Assembly (NCBI GenBank): GCA_022828595.1 | Contig: JAKGHH010000004.1 | Coordinates: 78,830,270 to 78,894,269 of the forward strand | Length of the DNA stretch: 64,000 nt | Reading direction: 5' to 3' | Source: Nelumbo lutea | Lineage: Eukaryota; Streptophyta; Magnoliopsida; Proteales; Nelumbonaceae | Part shown: piece by piece, positions 1 to 10,960 of the stretch | How the letters are laid out: each line of letters begins with the position of its first letter | How positions within the stretch are numbered: the stretch's first letter is position 1 | Notes under the pieces: model-generated | Seen by the model: the letters and a program-made list of their open reading frames with translations, nothing else | The model's database searches: none | What the model was told of the DNA's origin: nothing | Position numbers and translations under genes: made by a program

Positions 1-2
1 AA

Positions 3-185
3 AATATCAAATACCCACATTCTATGCATCAATACTTGTCCATAGATTGGCAACAATTCCGAACTAGCACCTATCCTAACATTGGGCCTAAAAATTCTGA
101 CCCTGAGCTAAACCGTCATTATCCCTCTTATGCAGATAAAATAAAAAAAAATAGTATTGATTATATTGATATACATTCTGCCTAG
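3..185 (+). other. Open frame at the left edge, possible 3' end of an unknown gene
   Basis: The third forward frame stays open from the first bases of the window for about 60 codons and ends at a TAG. The peptide is mixed in composition (it includes DWQQFRTSTYPNIGP) rather than low-complexity. I recognise no family. It could be a terminal exon of a gene lying to the left, or chance. Nothing downstream up to 1.6 kb looks coding. Confidence 0.2.
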
Positions 186-1661
186 TTTTTGATATAAGGC
201 TTATCAATATTTTGATCTTTGGCCTTTTTGGCGAGTGGAGAAGAGAAAGGGGATTAATGGATAACTTAGGGAAATTATTAATAGAATATTTAAAGGGGTT
301 TGTTTTGAAGTTTTTGGGATTAATTAAAAGTTAGAAGAAGTTATAGATATAAATTTCGATAAGAAAAAGGAGAAAAACATGTAATAAAATAAAAAAGAGG
401 GAACGGCGCGTTATCCGCGTAAAGAAGAAAAGGCGACGTTGGGTGTTGTGTCGTGTTGAGACCTGATAGTGGGGCCCAGCGCAGATCACTAGGGCGGTGT
501 TTGCGCGTCTACAAAAATGGAAAAAAAGAAATTATAAAACTTTGGGCAAGCCAGCTGTCGTCGTATATTAAATTTATTACTATTAATTAATGCAAATTAC
601 TATCAGAACAATTAATCGTTTCACGTAAGTGGAATTAAAAATTTAAAAAGAAAAAAAGAAATTCATGCACGACTGTTGCTCAGTGGATGCTGACCGCTCG
701 GGCCGGAGGTCAACATGTCAAATGAGAAGTTTGGGTGTGTTTGGAGTTGAGTTGTGAGATTTTAGGGGAATAGTTAATTAACTGGTAAGCCGTATGTAGT
801 AGTGGATTGGATTGGATTTTAGCTGTAGAAATTGAGATGCTTGGTAAAAGAGAAATAGGTTAACTTGTTTTTCCCACCGAGTTGGTTTACATCTATTTTT
901 AATGATCATCGTTTTTTATATTCTTTTAACAATTTTGATTTTTTCATTTGTTATTTGTTTTCTAAAATCTTCATTTATAATACAATACTCCCTTATTACA
1001 ATTTATTCAGTTAAAATCGGAATAAAATGAATCAAAAATTTTAAAACCAAAATTTATACAAAATTAAATCGAAACCAAAAAAATGAAAAACTAAAATAAC
1101 CAAAAAATTGTATATTTTAATATATAATTTGTTATACATATTAATATATTATATAAATAATAAAGTTCAATTAATTCAATATTTTTGGTTAACCAAATTT
1201 TCAAACCTGAAAACCAAAATCAAAATCAAAAATTTCAGTTTATTTTTTCAGTTTTAACTGAACAATGCACAATTCCATTAATCTGTTATTGTTCCCAATT
1301 GTACAAATAGATAAAAATTTATGAGGTGGGGGGAATTTGAAAACTTGCCCTTTTTTCTATTATTTTGTTGTCTCGGCTTTGCATCTCTATCATTTGGGTG
1401 GATATCAATGAATTTGACTTTCTCCAAATTTGCACCGTACAAATTTGTATTTGTATTCCAACCAAACGCAGTTTAAGGGAATTAATTCAGTGACGGTGGC
1501 TTTTAACTAATGCTCAATTGGCTATGAGTACAAATATAATGTTTGGGTATATAGTATACAAGGTTTTGCATTGTACATTTTTGTATTTATGCTCTCTAAA
1601 CTGAGCATAAACCTTGTAATATCAAAAGTTTTTTTTTTTTTTTTTTTATCTGTGCTACAAC
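186..1661. other. AT-rich intergenic sequence
   Basis: No gene is visible. Between about 1005 and 1275 there is a run of AACCAAAA/GGTTTT-type sequence resembling the degenerate MITE body at 48222-48660, but with no clean ends. A pair of diverged ends reading GTGTGTTTGGAGTT (about 734) and AACCAAACGCAG (about 1460) may mark another old MITE. A poly-T run sits at about 1630-1647. Confidence 0.35.
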
Positions 1662-1670
1662 ATTGTAGGC

Positions 1671-2024
1671 TAGGGTGTCAATTGGATTGGATTTGGTCCA
1701 ATCGAATCCAGTGAATATTTTGGATCGATCCACTTAAATGTCTGGACCGTTCAATATGTTCAAATTGGTTTTAATTCAAATCTGGTCCATTGATACTTAA
1801 TTATATTCTTATCTTCTGTTAATGGATCAGATAGTGACTTAATCCAACCCAATCTAATATAAATTCATTACAAATGGATCAGGTTCAATCTAATCCAATA
1901 AATACTTTCAACCATTAAATTTAGACTAGTCCAATTCAATATTTTTTGTTGGTCTGTCCAATTTGTCCAAATTGATTTTAGTTTAAACGCGGTCCAATCC
2001 TAAACCGGTACATTGATACCCCTA
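1671..2024. mobile_element. Old non-autonomous hAT-type MITE
   Basis: The ends are inverted: TAGGGTGTCAATTGG on the left, and the right end reads in reverse as TAGGGGTATCAATGT. The flanks ATTGTAGG and ATTGCGGG agree at 6 of 8 positions, as expected for a decayed 8-bp hAT target duplication. The body is full of ATTGGATT/GGTCCAAT motifs and is related to the element at 3749-4154. There is no coding capacity. Confidence 0.5.
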
Positions 2025-2844
2025 ATTGCGGGACCAACGTCACCCTTAGAATTCACGGAACCTAACATATAAAGTTGTATTCTCAACTTCTCACCATCAG
2101 TATGATAATGGATGTTCTAACACCAGTCAAAGTCAAAATTCTTAATTCTTTCATTTTACGATATTTCTCATTCAGATTCATGTAAGACGGAACAATTTAG
2201 ATCTATTGTTTTAAGTTGGGAGTCATCTAGCAATGTTCAAAAGTAAAAAAGTAAGAGTGATGTTGCAAAGGGCTCAAGGTTGAAGGATGGAGAATTTTTA
2301 GCTCAATTCTGAACCATTGATTAAGTGGAAGATCACACTGATCAGGAACCACCACCATCGAAGGGTAAGCGCGTCTTATTATTTTCATGCAAAATCATGT
2401 AGATGATATTTTGCATGCATTAAACTAAGTCAGTAGTTTTGTATTAACTAAACAAGTTAATACATGAAAGCTCCAAAAACATTCTAAAATTGATGTGATA
2501 GAGATAGAGCAAACATAATTGAATGGTGCTTACATACATGATGATATTTGGTACATACACAGAATGTTTAGATGGGACCTACCAATTAAAGGGGTGGGTG
2601 CCCATACCCAGTACCCTTGTCTTATAATAAAAAGTTGAGACTGAGACATGAATATATATAGAAAAACAGGTTGGGAGCTGCAAAGAGCACACCAATAGAA
2701 AAGAAGATACAGGCTTTGATTCAGCAATTCTAGCCAAAAGGATGGATACAGCCTAAATGATAATACAGCCATCAATGTAATTAGCAATTAACCGACATCC
2801 ACGAATCATGAGGATAAACCAACCAAACCCAAACGCTTAAATGA

Positions 2845-3111
2845 GGGTCTGTTTGGTTCATAATCAGAATAGTCTATTCCTATAATTTGTTTGGTTCAGA
2901 TAAGAATGAAAATGAGAATTAAAATAAGCAGAAATGAGATTTCATTCCTAAGGGAAGGACATGGAATGGTCATTCCCTTAAATGGGAGAATGTCATTCCA
3001 GCAGGAATAAGAATGGAATTCTAATTCTATCTAATCAAATAGTTGAAATCGAAATAATCTGTTTCGATTCCTTCCATTCCAGACTTCTATTCCTACAAAC
3101 CAAACGGACCC
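2845..3111. mobile_element. Tourist-like (PIF/Harbinger) MITE
   Basis: The termini GGGTCTGTTTGGTT and AACCAAACGGACCC are inverted copies with one mismatch, flanked on both sides by the trinucleotide TGA. That fits the 3-bp TNA target duplication of PIF/Harbinger elements. The interior is AATGG/CCATT-rich and non-coding. It is absent from the matching place in unit B, so it probably arrived after the duplication. Confidence 0.7.
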
Positions 3112-3141
3112 TGAATATCTACGATTTCTTTCAAAATATAA

Positions 3142-3300
3142 AAAAAGGGATAACTCAGCTCATTGTGGGGTCTGAGGAAGGACGGATGCAGACAACCTTA
3201 CCCTTACACATATGAAAAAGCTGTTTCCAAGATTTAAACTTGCATCGCCCAAATTATAATAAAGCAATCCAACCATTGCGCCAGAGTAGAGTCGAAGCGT
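3142..3300 (-). mobile_element. Au-like SINE, minus strand
   Basis: Read on the minus strand it has the typical layout of the plant Au SINE family: GCGCAATGGTTGGATTGCT near the start (box A side), a degenerate box B region, then CTTGGAAACAGC, GGGTAAGGTTG and a region matching the family's CAGACCCCACA block. It ends in a T-rich tail. A second copy lies at 25120-25283 on the opposite strand. The recognition is from memory of the family consensus. Confidence 0.65.
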
Positions 3301-3748
3301 GTGGGTACTGGCTACAGGGCATGGACGATCTTCACAAATGACAAATGACAAATGACAAATCACAATCAGGTGGGGTAGGGCCCTTTTTAGCTTTGACCAC
3401 CACTGTGGATTTGCACGCGCATGTACCATGCATTCACCACCTTTTCGTGTTTGTTTGGACTAAATGAGTTGTTGGCTTCACTTTGATTCAATGTTATTGT
3501 ATCATGTTCATTATAAAAGAAAGAGAATTGCTTTATTTTTTTTAATAAAATATCAATATATACCTTAGCAATGGTTCAGCAATTAACATTATCTAACTAG
3601 TAATTAACCTTAAAACAAGAAGCGACTTTTATTGGGTTTAGGTTAGGATCAGTTTTAGGGGGGGTTCAACAACTCCTTTCTTTTATTTCCCTCCTTAGTA
3701 TTACATATTCCACTTGACAGGGGATTAAGGTGGGTGAGGACAGAGAGG

Positions 3749-4154
3749 TAGAGGTGTCGATTGGACTGGATTTGGTCCAATCCAATCCATTCCAATGTGA
3801 ATTCATTACAAATGGACCAGGTCCAATTTAATCTAATGAATAATTTTCGATTATTTTGGATTGGTCTAATTCAATGTTTGGATTGTCTAATTTGTTTAAA
3901 TTCATTTTCATTTATATTGGTTTTAACTTAAACCCAGTCCATTGACACCTATATTCTTATCTTATATCGATGGACTAGATATTGGCTTAATCCAACCAAA
4001 TCCAATATAAATTTTATTACAAATGGACCAAGTTCAGTCCAATCTAATAAATATTTTAGACTAGATTGATTCAATCCACTATATCTTTTCCAATCAGTCC
4101 AAATTGATTTTGGATTAGATAGGTCCGTCCAAAACCAGTCCATTGACACCCTTA
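3749..4154. mobile_element. Old non-autonomous hAT-type MITE
   Basis: The left end TAGAGGTGTCGATTGGACTGG pairs with a right end reading in reverse TAAGGGTGTCAATGGACTGG. The interior repeats the GGATTTGGTCCAATCC theme and shares a block with the element at 1671-2024 (TATTCTTATCTT, then a TTAATCCAACC block). The flanking octamers match at only 5 of 8 positions, so the duplication is eroded or slightly misplaced. Confidence 0.5.
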
Positions 4155-5290
4155 CAAAGCAGCATGCATGTGAGATCCATTAACCTTACAATGGAAATCC
4201 TACAATTTTGGGGATCTGATCATATACCTTCATATTCAAAGGGATGTCAAGTGACCATTTACTATTGCTCACCAGTGGTTCAATAACAATCAAGCAATAC
4301 TGAGTATTGTATCGGACTAGTTGAATATGGATATAGATACAGATACGCTTTGGAAATGCATGAATACGAATGAAAGATATAGAAACGCTTGGATACGCTA
4401 CGGAAATGTATACAAATCACATAATTACATTAATAATACTAAACTAAAAGCTGAATTATCTATGAATAAGATACAAAACATGAGAAATGCATGCTTCAAT
4501 AGGATTTTTATATAATAACTATGTTTTTCATTTTTAACATATAATTATATGTAAAATAATATATATATCAACTAAGGTATATGAAATATATTATTTTTAT
4601 AATTTTTAGTTTTTACTAAATTTTTTGAAAAATTAAGTCTTAAATTATTTATTCTGGTTTTCATAATACTATTTTTTTTTATTTTTATTAAAGATGAAAA
4701 ACAATATAAAAGTAGTCAATATACAATTTTATCAAACTAGGCATGGACACGCCTCCATGTCGGTGCATCGGACCGATACGAAGACATATCATGCCAAAAC
4801 ACATGACTCATGGGATACGTATCCAGTCATGGATACAAATTGCCCGTATTGAAAGTATCGTATTGATACCCAAAGCCCAGGCCCAATATAGTGTAAAATC
4901 TTCAAATTGGAAACCCAATTTACAATCATATGCTCGTAATAGTCTTCAATGCCATAGATATATCATTTATGGATTCGACTATGATACTGGATGAAAAGAC
5001 ATGATATTGAAAAAACTTACAACAAATCAACTGGAATCATAAAAGTGATAATTAGGTGGGTTTTCATTAAAATTCATGGAGAACCTTTCTAATATCATAT
5101 TTTTCCGGTATCATAAATTTTCTCATCATTCATAATTTCATATATCGAAACCGCAAGAAGATGTTGATAGTAGGTGATCCTCACTACAGTTGCAAGAAAT
5201 AAATTAACACCAATTGCTACATATGTATGTGATGCAATTAATTCTTGCTGGTTATAGAATTAGGGCTCCATCCAGCAATTAAAATATATA
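4155..5290. other. Non-coding stretch with repeated GATACG/CGTATC motifs
   Basis: No gene is seen. The segments at about 4325-4410 and 4745-4870 are rich in GGATAC, GATACG and CGTATC motifs, and similar motifs recur at about 33895-33955. This suggests remnants of one repeat family, but I could not define ends. Unit B lacks this stretch, so it is probably an insertion into unit A. Confidence 0.35.
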
Positions 5291-5569
5291 GTAATGAAAA
5301 TTAAGCAAGGGTATATATGCATGTCATACAGAAACAGCAAACTCAGAAACATATACTTTATATGACAACGACGCTAATGCAAACTGTTTCATAAATCATA
5401 CAGACACAGCTAATGACAATCACAATAAAACCAGCTCACCACCCTTCCTTGTACAAGGACCAAGAAGGAAGACTAAGCACCACCTCCTTCTCTCTGTACA
5501 AGGAAGACTGGAAGAGCAGTTGCTGCTCTCCTATATCGTATTTTCTTCTGAATGAAATGTAAAGGACAA

Positions 5570-5935
5570 CTAACTAGTTCGGCATTGAGATATTTTGCTG
5601 CAACCGCGGTTGTAGGGATTGGCTTGACCTCCTGATTGGCAGTTGTAGTAGGATGTACCGCGTTGCGAGCAGGGAACGCTGTTGCCACTCTGAAGTGCCC
5701 GATAACTGATGTAATCGGTAGTTGCTAAAATGCGTCGGTTGCTTTCAGAGTCCATGTCGAATTCTTTTCCACCCAGGCACTCAGCGATTGTGCCTTGGCA
5801 GCTGGTTTTCAGTGGAAGCCAATCTAGTTTGCTATAAACCCCACTAGCCTCAACGCTGTAGGGTGAGGGTGTTATCATCAGAGCACTGATAATCAAGGTG
5901 GCGACCACCATACAAAGCCCAGAGGAGTTTGCCAT
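5570..5935 (-). CDS. RALF: RALF peptide hormone precursor, copy 1
   Basis: A 121-residue secreted preproprotein of the rapid alkalinization factor family. The mature peptide is known to be sensed at the cell surface by FERONIA-type receptor kinases and to control apoplastic pH, growth and immunity. Visible parts are a hydrophobic signal peptide (about residues 1-30), a propeptide with Cys46 and Cys53, the subtilase (S1P) site RRIL at 67-70, then a mature region with YISY (75-78), the PYNRGCS motif, and four cysteines (89, 99, 112, 118). Length and intronless structure are usual for the family. A TATA box lies about 65 bp upstream of the ATG, and a sister copy lies 3 kb away in the same orientation. 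No lesion is seen. The closest type is the RALF1/23/33 group, by motif only. Confidence 0.95.
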   Translation of the reverse strand: MANSSGLCMVVATLIISALMITPSPYSVEASGVYSKLDWLPLKTSCQGTIAECLGGKEFDMDSESNRRILATTDYISYRALQSGNSVPCSQRGTSYYNCQSGGQANPYNRGCSKISQCRTS

Positions 5936-5999
5936 TGTTGTCTACTCCAAGCTTCTCCGCCTATCTCTCTGTGCAGAGAGGAGGGATGGGTGGTCTGGG

Positions 6000-6007
6000 T
6001 TTATAAA
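6000..6007 (-). promoter_or_regulatory. TATA box of RALF copy 1
   Basis: TTTATAAA lies 65 bp upstream of the start codon on the minus strand. The following leader contains TGCAGAGAGGAGGGATG-type sequence that is conserved at the second copy, where the TATA box is similarly placed. Confidence 0.6.
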
Positions 6008-7480
6008 GACATTTGGGTTTGGGATTTGACATTGGTTTAGTGCAACATTTGCACACTTGCCACTTGACTTGGTTATGGTGTAAACTCTGGAATGAGTCTT
6101 TCAACAACCACTGTTATTAATTTCCTTTTGCTTGTTCTAACAAAGTGGGGAAGAACAATAAAAAATTTAAGGAAGAAATAAAGAAAGATGGGGTGTAAAG
6201 ATGCCCAATTCAATGATAAGGCTACAAACAGCTTAAATTTAATCCCAATTTTGATCCATTTATAGTATCTATCAGCAAAGCTGTTTAAAATGTTGTATTT
6301 TTATTAAATTTTATTAGGTTCAAGTTTCATATAACTAATTTTCAATTAACTTTGTCCAAAAACCATAGTTCCAAAGTCCCTTTGTTCATTTATTAATAAA
6401 TACCCAATTACAATCTCAATTCGATTCAACATAATGGATAAGATCCAATTCGAATTTGAATATAAAGGTATTAAATTTGGGGATTCATTTGGCAGCCCTA
6501 TTCAATGATTCATGAACTCGATTCCATGCAGTTTCATCTTTGGCTGTTGTTCGGTCTATTTTTGGAACGAGGATGATGATAACTTTTCATGGTGTTACAT
6601 GTAACATAAGCTTATCAATGATCTAAATCACATATTATTAACTTTGTTTAGTATAGATTGGTTAAATTTGATATTCAATTATATTTGTGGAAGGAGAAAA
6701 GGAGTTTGAAATACTACTGATGAATGTTGTTAAAACGTCAGATTATTTGGTAGGGTTAGGTTTGATTTATGTGATTAAACCAAATAGTAGTTTTGCTTTT
6801 GCAAATTATTGCAATTACATGAAACAGCAGAAGGTGACACTTGCACTGTTGGTAAGTGGTCCAAAAGGTAAGAGGAATTGTAGTTAATATGACTTCACTT
6901 AAAATTGATTAATAACTAATGTAAGGATTGGGGAATTGATATTGGAACAAAAGTGCACCAATTTTCATCCAAATCCATTCCCTCAAGAATTAGCCTGACC
7001 AAATGGTACTTTACCCTTGATGGATCCATGTGGGGGGCATCATGTTCGTAACTTTTTGTTTCATGGGTCTCATTTCATCATGTCTGTAGGGCGAAAAACC
7101 CAAGAGTTGCACACAATCGTTGTTTAGGGAATTTGTGGAAAGTTGTCGATCGACGGCAAACTAACACAAGAAGTACTGTGGTTATTCTGTATCCTCCATT
7201 CGTCTCCTTCATGGAGACTCTTCTAATAATTTTAAAACAGGTCCAATTGATGCATAATTATAGAAAACCTAAAATCTGACCTTTTCAAAACCTACCAAAA
7301 GGAAATATTCTTATACATTTACACCAAGTGATAAGATAATTAAACATTGCAGAAATGGCACATTCCCTCCCTTTTTTTTTTTTTTTTGACCTTTCTAAAC
7401 CTACTACGAGAATTGTGTGTGTGTGTGTGCGAGAGAGATTAAATAACAGGTTTAGGTGAATGTTTGGTTCAGAGGTCAAA
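6008..7480. other. Intergenic sequence upstream of RALF copy 1
   Basis: No gene is visible. About 6500-6600 and 6700-6790 are collinear with about 10310-10400 and 10525-10600 behind the second RALF gene. The sequence GGCAGCCCTA at about 6490 may be the decayed right end of a hAT MITE like the one at 9654-10298. A short (TG)n tract lies at about 7417-7430. Confidence 0.4.
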
Positions 7481-7833
7481 GTCCGTGATTTTTATTCAAT
7501 TTCATATAAAATAAAACAATTTAGATCTCTAAACCTAATCTTGAAAAGAAAAAGTAAGAGTAAGGTTGTTTCATGCAAAATCATATAGAATGGAAGAAAA
7601 CTCGCTCTGATAACACGACTGTAGCTACTAGTTTTGTATTTAACTATTTATATTGGACGATGGTAATAGAAAATTGTATATTATTAGGGCTAGAAAAAAA
7701 CATTCAAAAAATGAATGTTGTAATAGACCAAACAAAATCCAATCATGCATACGCATGCTGATTTTTGGTGCACAGAATGTTTTACATGGGACCTACTAAT
7801 AAAGGTGTGACGTGTCACTGCCTTTTTAGAAAA

Positions 7834-8358
7834 AGGGGGTGCCAATTGGGTGGACTGGGCTGGGTTTAATTTCAACCTAGGCCTAACCCTGATAATTGGG
7901 CTATGGCCTGAGACTTGCATCAAGCCCAATCTGTTCAATCCAGGTCCAATTCACAATGAAATTTGATGTACTTGGGTTGGGCTTGGTCCAGGGCTAGGAT
8001 TTGGTTGCTCAATCAGCCCAAACTAAAATTTGATATAAAGTATATATGCATATATAAAATATGTATGTATGTATCTATATATGTATGCAAAATTGTATTT
8101 ATGTATATATGTATATATGCAAATTTGTGTTTATATATGAATGTATACAGTCGGGCTGGGCTCCAGTTGAAATAAAATTGGACCTGATTTGATTAGGGTT
8201 CAACGTACTAAGGACTAGGCCTGGGCTCAGCCTGAAACATAAAAACCAAACATTTGGACTCAGGCCCAGTCCGATGAACAAAAATCCAAGCTCAGCCCAT
8301 GTAAAAATGCTGGTTGGATCAGTTTGGGCTTGGATTATACCCATGTAAATTGCACCCT
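7834..8358. mobile_element. hAT-type MITE inside unit B
   Basis: The left end AGGGGGTGCCAATT pairs with a right end reading in reverse AGGGTGCAATTTAC. The flanks TTAGAAAA and TAAAAAAA agree at 6 of 8 positions. The interior is rich in TTGGGCT/AGCCCAA motifs and holds a TATG/TATA microsatellite at about 8040-8150. Unit A has only short unrelated sequence here, so the insertion is specific to this copy. Confidence 0.5.
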
Positions 8359-8979
8359 TAAAAAAAATGAGAAACAATGGGTTTGATTCAACAACTCTAT
8401 CCAGAAGGATGCAACATGATACCAACACTGTAATTAGTAATTTCTGCCCACAACCACATTGAAGGAAAAAGTAGGGATACAAACCGAACATAGCTTTAAT
8501 GTTATTATATGATATTCATCTCTGTAGTTTACAAAAGTTATAATTTTTTATTTTTTATTTTTGGAATAAAAATATCAACACATACCTTTTAACTGTAAAC
8601 ATTTATTTAATTAACGTCCTTAAAACAACAACAATAAATCACTGGGTTTGTGGGTTCATCAACAGCTCGGATTGGGTTGGGTTTGTGGGTTCATCAACAA
8701 CTCCGATTGGGTTCGAGTTGACCGCAGGTGGCTTGGCTTTCAATACAGGAATATATGCATGTCTTATACAAACTAACAGTAAAACCAAAACAACGACTTC
8801 AAATGCAAATTACTATTTCATTATTCATAGAGACACAGCCAAATGAAGAGTGTCACAGCAACACCCACCAATTGAACCCATCACAGCCTTCCACGTACAA
8901 AGGGACCAAGTGTAGTATAGTTCCTTCCTTCTCTTACATCTTATTTCCTTCTAAATGAAATGCTAAGGAAGGAGGACAA

Positions 8980-9336
8980 CTAACTTTTGCATCGAGTTAT
9001 TTTGCTGCAACCGCGGTTGTAGGGATTGGCTTCAGCTCCTGTTTTGCAATTGTAGTAGGATGCACCGTGATGTGAACAGGGAATACTATTTCTCTTGAGT
9101 GCCTCATAACTGATGACCGAGTTATCTGCTAGAATGCGACGGTTGATTTCAGAGTCCAAGTCGAATTCTTTGTCACCCATGCAGTCAACGATTGTGCCTT
9201 GGCAGCTGCGCCGAAGTGGAAGCCAATCTAGATTGAAAACCCCACTGGCTTCAACAGCACTGCTGGGGGATGATATTATCAGAGTGCTGATGATCAAGGT
9301 GGCAACCACCATGCAAAGCCCAGAGGAATTTGCCAT
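8980..9336 (-). CDS. RALF: RALF peptide hormone precursor, copy 2
   Basis: A 118-residue sister of the gene at 5570-5935. The first 17 residues of the signal peptide are identical and the rest is similar. It has the RRIL cleavage site (66-69), the PYNRGCSKI motif and four mature-domain cysteines (87, 97, 110, 116). The receptor-contact motif that is YISY in copy 1 is VISY here (74-77), a change at a position known in Arabidopsis RALFs to affect receptor binding. The cleavage dibasic site and all cysteines are kept, so the gene looks intact. The TATA box and leader resemble copy 1. It could be redundant with copy 1 or have shifted activity. Confidence 0.94.
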   Translation of the reverse strand: MANSSGLCMVVATLIISTLIISSPSSAVEASGVFNLDWLPLRRSCQGTIVDCMGDKEFDLDSEINRRILADNSVISYEALKRNSIPCSHHGASYYNCKTGAEANPYNRGCSKITRCKS

Positions 9337-9410
9337 TGTTGTTCACTCCAAGCTTCTCTGTCTCTGTCTCTCTTCAACTTGTGCAGAGAGGAGGGATGTG
9401 TTGGTTTGAG

Positions 9411-9417
9411 TTATAAA
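9411..9417 (-). promoter_or_regulatory. TATA box of RALF copy 2
   Basis: TTTATAA on the minus strand, about 75 bp upstream of the start codon. It is followed by a leader whose GTGCAGAGAGGAGGGATG block also occurs at copy 1. Confidence 0.55.
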
Positions 9418-9653
9418 GGCATCCATAGATCTGACTTCGGGATTTGATATTGATTTAGCATAACTCTGGAATGATTCTTTCAACAACCACTGACATTGAT
9501 TTCCTTTTCCCCATTCTAACAAACTGGGGCGTCATATAAAAAATCAAAATAAAAATAAAAATAAAAATAAAAGTAAAAGAAGAAAATAAACTATGAGTTA
9601 CAGATGCTCAATTGCTTGTTTCTTGATTACATGTAGTCACTAGTCAATCTATG

Positions 9654-10298
9654 CAGGGCTGTCAATGGATTGGTTTGGCTAGAATCCGAAACAATCCAAT
9701 AATATAATACTTTGTTCGCTTTTCAGTAAGTTATTTATCCAAATAAATGCACTTATTCGGGTAAGTCTTTTTAGGAAAACATTTACCCAGGTAAATGTAT
9801 TTATCCATGTTCTTTTATTTTCCATGTAAATGAGGCAATGTCCATTTTATCCATAAAAATCCATTATTAAAAGAGGCATTTTTGTCTCATTCAAGTGTTG
9901 ACAACTTTTCCCCTAGGTGGAAAAGTTATTTACCCACCTAGGAGATGGGTATCACTAAACCGGATAAGTGATACCCAGGGAAATAAATTTTCCCTGGTCC
10001 CCATATAAATTTAAAAAGATAACATGTGATTCTTGGTCTATGGGAATCAAAATCCCATTGACCAACTCTCCCCCTCCCAAAATCCAGAAAAATAACGCCC
10101 CCTTACTATGTATGTATGTATATATAGTTTGGGTCAGGTCTGAATTGGTTTGGGATTGAATAGAATCAGTTCCAAATCAATAATAATTGAGATAATATAT
10201 TAAAAACCGGAATTGACACATCAGTACTGATCCTGGAACCAAAACCTACCCAATCGGTTTGGGTCCATCAGATGATACCTAACCCATTGACAGCCCTA
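9654..10298. mobile_element. hAT-type non-autonomous element
   Basis: The termini CAGGGCTGTCAATGG and CCATTGACAGCCCTA are inverted repeats. The flanks AATCTATG and AATTCATG match at 6 of 8 positions, giving an eroded 8-bp target duplication. The 645-bp body has no coding capacity. It includes short palindromic stretches around ATTTACC/GGTAAAT (about 9780-9810) that may be a further nested repeat. Confidence 0.6.
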
Positions 10299-10960
10299 AA
10301 TTCATGGCCAATGATTCATCAACTCAATTCAGTGCAGTTTCACCTTTCGCTGTTGTTGGGTCTATTCTTGGAAGGCGGATGAGGATAACTTCCATGCTGT
10401 GACATATAACATAAGCTTCTCAATATCTCATATTATGCATTTTCTTTTATTGATAAAAGCAGCTGTTAAATTTGATATTCAATTATAGTTGTAACAAGGA
10501 GAAGAGGAGCTTTGAAATACTATTGTTGTTGTTAAAACGTCAGATTATTTGGTGGGGTTAGGTTTGATTTATGTGATTAAACTAAATAATAGTTTTGCAA
10601 TTACATTAGAGAACGGAAGTTAAGTGGTCCAAAGCCAAGAAGAATGTTGTTTTATAGTTGACTTCACTTAATATTGGCTATTGAGTTAGGGAATATGGAA
10701 GAAAAGGACACCTTTTTCCTTCCAGCAAATTCATTACCTCAACAATGTTATTATATTAACTTAAAACAGGCCCAATTGATATTAGAGAAAATCTTTCATT
10801 AAAATTGACCCTTTCAAAACCTACCTATAGGAAATATTCTTACATAGCCATAATTAAACAATGAGAGGACACATTCCCCTCCATATTTTCTTTCCTTGAT
10901 CTTTCTAAACCTACTACCAGAACTCAGAGAGAGAGAATGTTTGTTAGTACATCAAACTTT

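Larger units (their letters stand above)
2120..7480. repeat. Tandem segmental duplication, unit A (carries the first RALF gene)
   Basis: Blocks in this unit recur in the same order in unit B. About 2155-2240 matches 7490-7570 (both hold ACAATTTAGATCT). About 2540-2600 matches 7770-7810 (ACAGAATGTTT...ATGGGACCTAC). About 2712-2800 matches 8380-8450, about 3540-3640 matches 8555-8660, and the RALF gene matches the RALF gene. About 6500-6600 matches 10310-10400, and about 7260-7440 matches 10790-10940. Unit A is longer because it holds a Tourist-like MITE, an Au-SINE, a hAT MITE and about 1.1 kb of other sequence that unit B lacks. Confidence 0.75.
7470..10960. repeat. Tandem segmental duplication, unit B (carries the second RALF gene)
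   Basis: This is the downstream partner of unit A, in direct orientation. The junction lies near 7470-7490, where the end of unit A (collinear with about 10790-10960) runs directly into sequence collinear with about 2120-2240. Unit B has its own private insertions, notably hAT MITEs at 7834-8358 and 9654-10298. Confidence 0.75.

Noticed and set aside
8963..9409. Plus-strand frame of about 98 codons over RALF copy 2
   Set aside because: It is the shadow of the RALF gene on the opposite strand, with no domain of its own.
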